Positions 1-6,144 of a stretch of 7,113 nt of DNA are shown piece by piece. Both the position numbers and the translations under genes were made by a program. The DNA comes from Brachyspira catarrhinii (GTDB lineage Bacteria; Spirochaetota; Brachyspiria; Brachyspirales; Brachyspiraceae). The DNA is taken from assembly GCF_005518285.1 (NCBI RefSeq), contig NZ_SJDU01000093.1, forward strand, positions 1-7,113, given 5' to 3'. Numbering within the stretch: the stretch's first letter is position 1; each line of letters starts with the position of its first letter. The notes below the pieces were generated by a model that was not told the DNA's origin, did not search any database, and saw only the letters and a list, made by a program, of their open reading frames with translations.

Positions 1-28
1 CTTTAACGCTTTCACTTTAACGCTTTCA
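1..28. repeat. Exact 14-bp tandem duplication at window edge
   Basis: The unit ctttaacgctttca occurs twice head to tail (1-14 and 15-28). It lies inside the DUF362 reading frame near its visible end. Because 14 is not a multiple of three, the two copies are read in different frames (ESVK then VKALK), and gain or loss of one copy would shift the frame. The repeat begins exactly at base 1, so the total copy number is unknown. Confidence 0.9.
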
Positions 29-876
29 ATATTATCTCCCACAATTTCAATATTTTCTTTATTTGAAAAACCGAGTTTGAATCCCATTTTTATAGTCGGA
101 ATTAAATTATAATCGAAAGATATTATTTGGGAGGCGACATAATCCAAAGCCACCGCATCGGACGAAAGTAATAAAACATTCAATTTTTTCGGGTTTCCGC
201 TTCTCGGACCATTTCCTTCCATCGCCATAATTCCGTCCATTATATATAATTTCGGGTTTATTAATTTATTCAAATCCAAAAGCATAGTCGAAAAATCGTC
301 AAAATCTGGAAGTTTCAAATGATATTCCGCCTTTCTAAATCCCGGGATGCATCCGAATTGATTTTTTACCGCTCCCGTCATAACGGTTAAAGCATGAGAT
401 TTTAATTTTGGCAAACTTATTATTGTGTCGGCTTCGGCAATCGGTTTGGCTATAGTAAAACTTTTTTCTTTTATTCCTTCGTTAAAACTTATTCCGATTG
501 GCTCGTCAAAATCGGCGTATTCAATTTTAAGTCTTTGCGCAACTTCGCTTATTCCAGATTTTTGAGCGACAGAAATTCCCTTTCCAATTCCCGGCGAATC
601 TCCGTAAGATATTTTATTTATATTTTTTTCTTTATTATTTTCTTGCAAAATAGAAATTATAGCTTCAAAAACAATCGGATGAGTCGTGACAGATTTTTCC
701 GCGGATTCTGAAGCGAGCAAATTCGGTTTAAGTAAAATTTTATCTCCGTATTTAATAAATAAATCGATTCCGCCAAGCAAATTGATTCCTCTATTTATCG
801 CATCTTTAACTTTATTCAAATCATAGCTGTCGCATTTTATTAAAGCGACTTTTGTTTTATTTTCATTTTTAATCAT
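1..876 (-). CDS. DUF362 domain-containing protein, C-terminus cut off by window edge
   Basis: A leftward frame is open from an ATG at 876 to base 1, giving 292 residues and no stop, so the C-terminus lies outside the window. The DUF362 (PF04015) hallmarks are visible in order: LLKPN (48-52), TTHP (64-67), GDSPG (92-96), the block LPKLKSH to KNQFG (156-175) and MDGI-AMEG-GPR-G-P (213-229). Family members are usually longer and many end in a 4Fe-4S ferredoxin-like domain; whether this one does cannot be seen. Biochemical function is not established; a redox or Fe-S role is only suggested by family architecture. The start is supported by a GAGG Shine-Dalgarno overlapping the stop of the upstream glycosyltransferase, 9 bases away, so the two are almost certainly co-transcribed. 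No signal peptide is seen, so it is probably cytoplasmic. The last visible codons (ESVKVKALK) come from a 14-bp tandem duplication, so the frame there deserves caution. Confidence 0.88.
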   Translation of the reverse strand, partial: MIKNENKTKVALIKCDSYDLNKVKDAINRGINLLGGIDLFIKYGDKILLKPNLLASESAEKSVTTHPIVFEAIISILQENNKEKNINKISYGDSPGIGKGISVAQKSGISEVAQRLKIEYADFDEPIGISFNEGIKEKSFTIAKPIAEADTIISLPKLKSHALTVMTGAVKNQFGCIPGFRKAEYHLKLPDFDDFSTMLLDLNKLINPKLYIMDGIMAMEGNGPRSGNPKKLNVLLLSSDAVALDYVASQIISFDYNLIPTIKMGFKLGFSNKENIEIVGDNIESVKVKALK

Positions 877-883
877 AAAATTT

Positions 884-887
884 CCTC
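884..887 (-). promoter_or_regulatory. Shine-Dalgarno of DUF362 gene overlapping upstream stop
   Basis: On the minus strand the string TGAGGAAATTTTATG contains the glycosyltransferase stop TGA (888-886), a GAGG Shine-Dalgarno core (887-884) sharing bases with it, and the DUF362 ATG (876-874). Seven bases separate the core from the start codon. Terminating ribosomes would finish on the next gene's binding site, which suggests translational coupling. Confidence 0.7.
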
Positions 888-1890
888 ATAAAATATCGTT
901 TTTATAAAATTTAAATCTATTTTCTTTATAACGAATCGAAATATCTTTTTTAAATAAAGAAAATCGAATATAATTGAATCTGTATTTTACTTTTGAATAA
1001 TATTCTTTAATAGAATTCGATTCTATCAAATCAATAAATTCTTTAGAAAAAAATTTATAATCTTTTTTATCAATATTTTTTATAGCTTTATTTAAAGTAT
1101 TTTTTAGAATTTCAAAAATTTTTCTCTCTTCTTCGATATTAAAATTTTTCGTTCTGAAAGCAAGAAAAGCTTCCTGCTCGATATATTTCGCAAACGACAA
1201 TGATTTATTTTCCCAAAAATTATATTCGCTATAAAATTCTTCCAAAATTTCAAACCATTTTTTTATCGCTTTTAACAATATTTTAGGCTCTTTAGTCGCT
1301 CTTTGAGAATCCTGTCCCGCTCTTTTAATATAATGATAACGAGCTTCATATTCAAAACTTATATTTTTTGCGAACATTAAAAGTTTATGCGAAAATATTC
1401 CGTCCTCGCCGGGCTGAACATTCAAAGGATAACGAACGGATTTATTTTCTTCCAATATCTTTTTTCTTATAAACATAGAACAAGTTGGAAGTGCCGAATG
1501 AAACCCTCGATTTTTATCTATTCTTTTATCCAAATTCCAAAAACTGCTCAAAACTACCAAATCGCTATCGTTTTTTTTCGCGTTGTTATAAAATTTTTCA
1601 AAAAAATCGTTGTCAATATAATCGTCTCCGTCTATACAAAATAAATATTCGCCTGTAGCTTTTTCTATTCCATCGTTTCTTGCTGCGGAAACTCCTTCGT
1701 TTTTTTTGTCAATTATGATTATTCTTTTGTCTTTTTTTTGATATTCTTTTAATATTTGCAAGGAATTGTCCGTAGAACCATCGTTTATGCAAATTATTTC
1801 CAAATTTTTAAATGTTTGATTAATGACGCTTTCCAAACAATTTCTTAAATATTTTTCCACATTGTAAATCGGTATAATAACTGTTATCAT
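886..1890 (-). CDS. GT2 family glycosyltransferase
   Basis: This is a 334-residue GT-A fold glycosyltransferase of family 2. The N-terminal nucleotide-sugar domain is complete: IPIYN (6-10), NDGSTDNS (36-43), the SAARNDGI region (68-75) and the metal-binding DxD-type motif DGDD (87-90). GED (161-163) fits the catalytic-base motif of the family. The C-terminal third is rich in Lys, Phe and Tyr and lacks an obvious second domain or membrane helix, as in many GTs that modify lipooligosaccharide or other surface glycans. Donor and acceptor cannot be read from sequence. The ATG at 1890 is the right start because MITVIIPIYN is the canonical beginning of the fold. No Shine-Dalgarno precedes it; the -10 box of a consensus promoter ends 7 bases upstream, so the transcript is probably leaderless. 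The coding strand has three runs of eight A within Lys codons. It is first gene of an operon with DUF362. Confidence 0.93.
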   Translation of the reverse strand: MITVIIPIYNVEKYLRNCLESVINQTFKNLEIICINDGSTDNSLQILKEYQKKDKRIIIIDKKNEGVSAARNDGIEKATGEYLFCIDGDDYIDNDFFEKFYNNAKKNDSDLVVLSSFWNLDKRIDKNRGFHSALPTCSMFIRKKILEENKSVRYPLNVQPGEDGIFSHKLLMFAKNISFEYEARYHYIKRAGQDSQRATKEPKILLKAIKKWFEILEEFYSEYNFWENKSLSFAKYIEQEAFLAFRTKNFNIEEERKIFEILKNTLNKAIKNIDKKDYKFFSKEFIDLIESNSIKEYYSKVKYRFNYIRFSLFKKDISIRYKENRFKFYKNDIL

Positions 1891-1897
1891 TTTATAG

Positions 1898-1925
1898 ATT
1901 ATACTAAAATATTAAGATTTGTCAA
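1898..1925 (-). promoter_or_regulatory. Consensus sigma-70 promoter of the glycosyltransferase operon
   Basis: The minus strand carries TTGACA (1925-1920), a 16-base spacer and TATAAT (1903-1898), a perfect match to both consensus hexamers. The -10 box is followed by CTATAAA and then the ATG at 1890. Transcription normally begins about 6-8 bases after the -10 box, which falls at 1892-1890, on A residues immediately before or at the start codon. The predicted 5' leader is 0-2 nt. Confidence 0.82.
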
Positions 1926-1980
1926 AAATTATGTTTAAGTTATTGCATTCCGATAATTGAATACTAACAAAAGTTATTTA

Positions 1981-2009
1981 TTGAATTTTACTTCAATATA
2001 ATATATATT
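1981..2009 (+). promoter_or_regulatory. Probable promoter of the peptidase/propeller operon
   Basis: TTGAAT (1981-1986) and TATATT (2004-2009) are 17 bases apart and match 4/6 and 5/6 of the sigma-70 hexamers. The start would be near 2016, leaving a leader of about 40 nt before the ATG at 2057. The -10 box is the right half of a small AT-only palindrome, CAATATA-ATA-TATATTG (1994-2010), which could be an operator but may be base composition. An alternative extended -10 (TGT then TATATT, 2009-2017) lacks a well-spaced -35. The flanking region 1926-1980 shows nothing recognisable. Confidence 0.5.
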
Positions 2010-2056
2010 GTTATATTATCAATCGACAAAATATTTATTTTATACGGATTAATTAA

Positions 2057-3793
2057 ATGCATAAAAAGATAATATTTTTAATTTTATTTAGTTTGATTTT
2101 TAATTTAAGTTTGCTCGCTCAAAATATGCCCCCGACTCCTCCCGATAATCCAGAAGTTATTCCAATGAGCGAAATACATGAAGGGATGGAAGGCGTAGGT
2201 TATACGGTAATTCATGGAACTAATGTAGAGCCTTTCAAAGTAAAAGTTCTTTCGGTTTTAAGAAAAATGTGGAACGGAAGCGACGCGATATTGATAGAAC
2301 TTGAAGGACTTAATTTGGAACATTCAGGCACTGTCGCGGGTATGAGCGGTTCTCCGATTTATTTTGACGGAAAAATTGCGGGAGCTTTGGCTTTCGGCTG
2401 GAATTACGCTAAAGACCCGATTGCTGGAGTCACTCCCATAGAAGAAATGTATAAATTATACAACGATACAAATGTTTCAAAAGTCGCTTCTATAAGCAAA
2501 AACTCTCTTCAAACTCCTTTAATGTTTTCGGGCTTCAACGGAAATTCTTTTTCTGAATATTCCGACAAATTCAAAGAAATGGGATTTTATCCAATGCAAG
2601 CTGGAGGCGCAATTTCGGACGAGACTCAAAGCGGAAAATTTTTATTCGGAGATTCTGTAGCTATAGTTTTGGTTGACGGCGATTTGTCAATAGCGGGAGT
2701 CGGAACGGTTTCGCATACGGACGATGAAAAATTTTTATTATTCGGGCATTCTATGTGGTCCAAAGGAAGATTAAGAGCGCCCGTTTCGAGAGCCTATATA
2801 AATCATATAATGGCTTCTGCTGCGTCTTCTTTTAAGATAGGAACGGCTTATTCAAACTATTTAGGCTACACAGTTTATGACGGAACCTTTGGAGTTTCGG
2901 GAGTTTACGGAGACATCCCAGAAAATACTATGATTCCCGTTAATTTGCAAGTGGAAGACCAAAGTTTTTTGAATAAAGAATTTAATTTTAGAGTATTAAA
3001 CGACCCGACATATTTTTCTCATTTGCTTTCTATGGCGATTTACGAAGCGGTAACCTCGAGTGCGGGAAGCGAAGAGGACGGAGTATTTAGCGTAAGTTAT
3101 GAAATAGAAACGGATTATTTTGAAGAACCTTATAAAGTAACCGACAGAATATTAAGCTATTCTTCAAAAGACGCTTTCAGAAGCGCTATAGAACAATTGA
3201 TTGCTCCAGTAGATTTTTTCATTTATAATAATTTTAATAGAATTGGAATAAAATCAATAAAACTTTCTATAAAGAGAAGCGATTTAAAATACGCGTTTTT
3301 AGACGATATAACTTTACTTGAAACGCGAGCGGTTGCGGGAGAGACAATACATTTAAGAGTGGGAATTACTCCTTACGGAGAGGAAAAAACTTATATAAAT
3401 ATTCCCGTTAAACTTCCCGTTAATTTGACAACAGATATTTACAGTATTTATGCTGCAAACGAATATATATATAATTATGCCGAGCGGTTATTTATGCCGA
3501 ATAAATATAAAATAAGAAATTTGGACGATGTTATGAGAATTTACGGCAAATCTTATGACGATAAGGCTTTGAAGGTTTGGCTCTATTCTTCTTCGCGCGG
3601 AGTTCAGATAGGCAAAGATTCTTTTCCTACTCTTCCAATTTCAAGATACGGCATCATAGCCGACAATTACACTTCGGATAAATCGGCGGTTATAAACGCT
3701 ATAGAAGGAGAATATAATATGCCTTACTCAATATTGGGCTTAATGAAAATAGATATAATCATAGAAGGAGCGGATAAGTATGAAAATCGCTAA
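2057..3793 (+). CDS. Exported SpoIVB-type (S55) serine peptidase family protein
   Basis: This 578-residue protein starts with a signal peptide: MHKK, a hydrophobic core at 5-20 and a probable signal peptidase I site after LLA (21). No lipobox Cys is present, so it should be released into the periplasm or beyond. Residues about 39-131 match the S55 core: HEGMEGVGYTV (41-51), then GMSGSP (95-100), whose Ser97 corresponds to the catalytic serine of this motif in SpoIVB, then KIAGALAFGW and DPIAGVTPIEEM. A second conserved block, VDGDLSIAGVGTV to LLFGHSMW (207-234), carries His231, the likely catalytic histidine. Ser therefore precedes His, the reverse of Bacillus SpoIVB, and no PDZ domain is evident. 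Residues about 290-578 are beta-rich and unassigned. Substrate is unknown, and activity is inferred from motifs only. The start has only a weak GGA (2046-2048), but the signal peptide begins right there. It overlaps the next gene by 14 bp. Confidence 0.87.
   Translation: MHKKIIFLILFSLIFNLSLLAQNMPPTPPDNPEVIPMSEIHEGMEGVGYTVIHGTNVEPFKVKVLSVLRKMWNGSDAILIELEGLNLEHSGTVAGMSGSPIYFDGKIAGALAFGWNYAKDPIAGVTPIEEMYKLYNDTNVSKVASISKNSLQTPLMFSGFNGNSFSEYSDKFKEMGFYPMQAGGAISDETQSGKFLFGDSVAIVLVDGDLSIAGVGTVSHTDDEKFLLFGHSMWSKGRLRAPVSRAYINHIMASAASSFKIGTAYSNYLGYTVYDGTFGVSGVYGDIPENTMIPVNLQVEDQSFLNKEFNFRVLNDPTYFSHLLSMAIYEAVTSSAGSEEDGVFSVSYEIETDYFEEPYKVTDRILSYSSKDAFRSAIEQLIAPVDFFIYNNFNRIGIKSIKLSIKRSDLKYAFLDDITLLETRAVAGETIHLRVGITPYGEEKTYINIPVKLPVNLTTDIYSIYAANEYIYNYAERLFMPNKYKIRNLDDVMRIYGKSYDDKALKVWLYSSSRGVQIGKDSFPTLPISRYGIIADNYTSDKSAVINAIEGEYNMPYSILGLMKIDIIIEGADKYENR
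3763..3770 (+). promoter_or_regulatory. Strong Shine-Dalgarno inside the peptidase gene
   Basis: AGAAGGAG lies 9 bases upstream of the propeller gene's ATG at 3780, still inside the peptidase coding sequence, which ends at 3793. It fixes the start of the propeller gene and, with the 14-bp overlap, indicates translational coupling. Confidence 0.85.
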
Positions 3794-5822
3794 AATAATT
3801 TTAACAGTATTAATATTATCTCAAATTACGGTTTTTGGAGTTGTTACCAGAAATTATTCGAGTTCGAGAAAAGGGTTTTATAATAACGGAACTTATAACG
3901 GAATAATGCTTACGGAACAGGGTTCTTTGGTTTTAGCTCCGATTATAGAAAAAGACGGCGCTATTGACGGAAAATTTATTTGGAAAATATATCCTTCGAC
4001 TGATGGCTCTATGTATGCGGCGATAAGCGGAAACGGAGCGGAATTATATAAAAGAAACGCGGGAGAAAGCGAATTTAATTTATTCGTCAAATCGACAAAC
4101 GAAAGCGCGTTTACTTCGGTTATATCGGACGATTCGGGAAATATATACGCTGCGACAGGTCCCTACGCGAGAATAATAAAATACGATAACGCGGGAAACG
4201 AAATTTGGAGTAAAAATGTCGATGACACTTATATTTGGGATATGAAATTCGACAATAACGGAAATTTATACGCTGCGGCTGGCGGAAATAACGCTCGAGT
4301 ATTAAAAATATCTTCAAACGGGAATATAACGGAAATACTTAAAACTGACGAACAGCATGCTATGTCTTTATATTTCGATTCTAAAAACAATAAATTATAT
4401 GTTGGAACGGCGGGAAGAGGACTCGTTTTGGCTATAGACTTGGCAACTAATTTGGAAAATCCTTCTTCAAAAACTCTATACGATACGGCGCAAAACGAAG
4501 TTTACGCTATTACTATGGACAATATAGGAAATTTATATTTTGGAACGGCAACAAGAGAGCCTTCTTTTTTAATCTTGCCTTCGATAATAGACGGCGGAAA
4601 ATCTGCGGACGACAGCGCAAAAGAATTTAGAAATTCTTTATATAAAGCCGATACGAATGGAACGGTTCAAAGATTATTTTTCTTGAATCAAACTTTGGTT
4701 TTCGCTTTAAGCAGCGATAACGACAATAATATATATTTCATTACTGGAGACAACGCCGATATTTATAAAATAAACGGAGACGATGGGCTTTTATCCTACA
4801 TTGGCGGACTCGAAAATAAAACCCTCTCGACATTTTCGGCTACTAAAGACGGATTATATTTTGCGATATCGAAAACGGGAGAAATATACAAAATGCAAAA
4901 TAATAATCTTTCGGAAGGAAGTTTTGTAAGCGATACATTGGATTTAAGACTTTTAAGCAAACTTGGAAGCCTAAACGCTATGACAACCGTTCCAGAAGGT
5001 TCGGATATATCTTTTGAAGTGAGGACGGGAAATGTGGCGAGAGTCGACAATACTTGGAGCGATTTTGTTCCCATTGCCGAAGACGGAAAAATCAATGTTC
5101 CAGACGGAAGATTCATGCAATTTAGAGTGACAATGAAAACCTCGAATTCCGAATCCATTCCCGTTTTAAGTTCTATGGATTTTACTTATATTGAAAATAA
5201 TTTGCCTCCAGATGTTCTAAACGGCGGACTTACAACGCATTATAAACAGCAAAACGATTCCAACGAAACTACGAAAAGCCCGCAGCTTGAAGAAAGCGAA
5301 ACTATGATTTATTGGAAAGGAAGCGACCCAAACGGAGACAAACTTATATACGATTTGGAATATAGATTAAAAGGCGAGAGAAATTATCGAAAACTTGCAA
5401 ATAATTTGGAAAATCCTTACTTCAGATTTAAATCTTATTTGATGCCTTCGGGTATTTACGATTTCAAGATAACGGCAAGCGACAGACATGATAATCCGAT
5501 AGATTTGGCAAAAACTAAAACTTTGGAAGTTCTTAATATAAAATACGATAACGATGCCCCAGAAATATTCGATTTTGCGGTTAGCTCGGAAGGAAATACA
5601 AGGAAAATAACTTTTAGAGTAGAAGATAAACTTTCTTTTTTGAAAACGGTTAGATATTCAACGATAACGGAAGAATGGCATTATATAATTCCAGACGATA
5701 AAGTTTTGGATTCTATGAGCGAGAATTTTACCATTATAATTGACGATGAAAATGCGGGTTCGATTACGATAGAAGTTTTGGATACGGAAGGGAATATTAA
5801 ATTTTATTCTTTTTTGATTTAA
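3780..5822 (+). CDS. Exported seven-bladed beta-propeller protein with C-terminal beta-sandwich domains
   Basis: This 680-residue protein begins with a signal peptide (MKIAK, hydrophobic core 5-20) with probable cleavage near residue 20, so it is exported. I count seven propeller-like repeats, each a short strand, then D-x-x-G-N-(I/L)-Y-(A/F) and an (I/L)-Y-K-type closing strand: about 66-91, 110-135, 151-177, 193-220, 239-291 (with an insertion), 304-331 and 347-372. This resembles NHL/BNR/WD40-like propellers. Residues about 383-470 form a beta-sandwich-like segment with FEVRTG, WSDFVP and PDGRFMQFRV, a module often found after such propellers. A fibronectin-III-like segment (about 508-585, YWKGSDPNGD to FKITASDRHDNP) and another short beta domain (592-680) follow. 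No catalytic motif is visible; the role is probably binding or scaffolding. The start is set by a strong Shine-Dalgarno and overlaps the S55 gene, so the two products probably work together outside the cytoplasm. Confidence 0.85.
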   Translation: MKIAKIILTVLILSQITVFGVVTRNYSSSRKGFYNNGTYNGIMLTEQGSLVLAPIIEKDGAIDGKFIWKIYPSTDGSMYAAISGNGAELYKRNAGESEFNLFVKSTNESAFTSVISDDSGNIYAATGPYARIIKYDNAGNEIWSKNVDDTYIWDMKFDNNGNLYAAAGGNNARVLKISSNGNITEILKTDEQHAMSLYFDSKNNKLYVGTAGRGLVLAIDLATNLENPSSKTLYDTAQNEVYAITMDNIGNLYFGTATREPSFLILPSIIDGGKSADDSAKEFRNSLYKADTNGTVQRLFFLNQTLVFALSSDNDNNIYFITGDNADIYKINGDDGLLSYIGGLENKTLSTFSATKDGLYFAISKTGEIYKMQNNNLSEGSFVSDTLDLRLLSKLGSLNAMTTVPEGSDISFEVRTGNVARVDNTWSDFVPIAEDGKINVPDGRFMQFRVTMKTSNSESIPVLSSMDFTYIENNLPPDVLNGGLTTHYKQQNDSNETTKSPQLEESETMIYWKGSDPNGDKLIYDLEYRLKGERNYRKLANNLENPYFRFKSYLMPSGIYDFKITASDRHDNPIDLAKTKTLEVLNIKYDNDAPEIFDFAVSSEGNTRKITFRVEDKLSFLKTVRYSTITEEWHYIIPDDKVLDSMSENFTIIIDDENAGSITIEVLDTEGNIKFYSFLI

Positions 5823-5839
5823 TAAAAATTGGAGACAAA

Positions 5840-6127
5840 ATGAGTATTAATTGCGTATGGTGCGGTAAAGAAATCGAGGAAATCGAAGGACAGGCGACTA
5901 TGGATACCTGTGACGAATGCGAAGATTTTTTTGAAGATAATATTGACAATATTGCAAAAACCCTAAACGAACTTTTAAGAGAAAACGAAACAAGCAAAAA
6001 CGGTAAAAATAATGACGAGAAAAAAGCATGGATAAGCTACTCCCTCATAACTGCAATTCATATGTTGAGTTCAAAGCCTTATTTAGAGTTTAAGGATTCA
6101 AAATATAAAGAAAATTTGCCGCAATAA
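5840..6127 (+). CDS. Small cytoplasmic zinc-ribbon-like protein (CxxC...CxxC), function unknown
   Basis: This 95-residue protein has two CxxC pairs, Cys5-Val-Trp-Cys8 and Cys24-Asp-Glu-Cys27, spaced as in a small treble-clef or zinc-ribbon knuckle. A very acidic stretch follows (about 28-50, EDFFEDN to NELLRENE), probably helical, then a Lys/Asn-rich linker and a moderately hydrophobic segment at 64-78 that is too short and polar to be a confident membrane helix. No signal peptide is present. GGAG (5831-5834) sits 5 bases before the ATG, and only 17 bases separate it from the propeller stop, so it is very probably the third gene of that operon. I do not recognise a named family. Metal binding is inferred from the cysteines; regulation, protein-protein contact or a housekeeping role are all possible. 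Its stop is 17 bp from the stop of the convergent BrkB-type gene. Confidence 0.85.
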   Translation: MSINCVWCGKEIEEIEGQATMDTCDECEDFFEDNIDNIAKTLNELLRENETSKNGKNNDEKKAWISYSLITAIHMLSSKPYLEFKDSKYKENLPQ

Positions 6128-6144
6128 TTTAGGAATAATAAAAT

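Noticed and set aside
3703..3721. A perfect AGAAGGAG followed 8 bases later by an in-frame ATG (Met555 of the peptidase), resembling an internal start.
   Set aside because: It would give only a 24-residue fragment of the peptidase. The same ten bases, atagaaggag, recur at 3761-3770 simply because both encode Ile-Glu-Gly; only the second precedes a real gene.
4136..4277. Near-identical 20-bp stretches around GGAAATTTATACGCTGCG in the propeller gene.
   Set aside because: They encode the conserved G-N-(I/L)-Y-A-A strand of neighbouring propeller blades, so the blade repeat explains them.
4796..5158. A 120-residue minus-strand open frame inside the propeller gene, and shorter ones at 1387-1644, 3893-4090, 4120-4317 and 5797-5997.
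   Set aside because: They lie opposite or across well-supported genes, lack ribosome sites and recognisable domains, and have low-complexity translations expected of antisense shadows.
4448..5418. A 17-bp direct repeat, TAATTTGGAAAATCCTT, at 4448-4464 and 5402-5418.
   Set aside because: Both copies encode Asn-Leu-Glu-Asn-Pro in the same protein with the same codon preference; no further flanking similarity suggests a mobile or recombination repeat.
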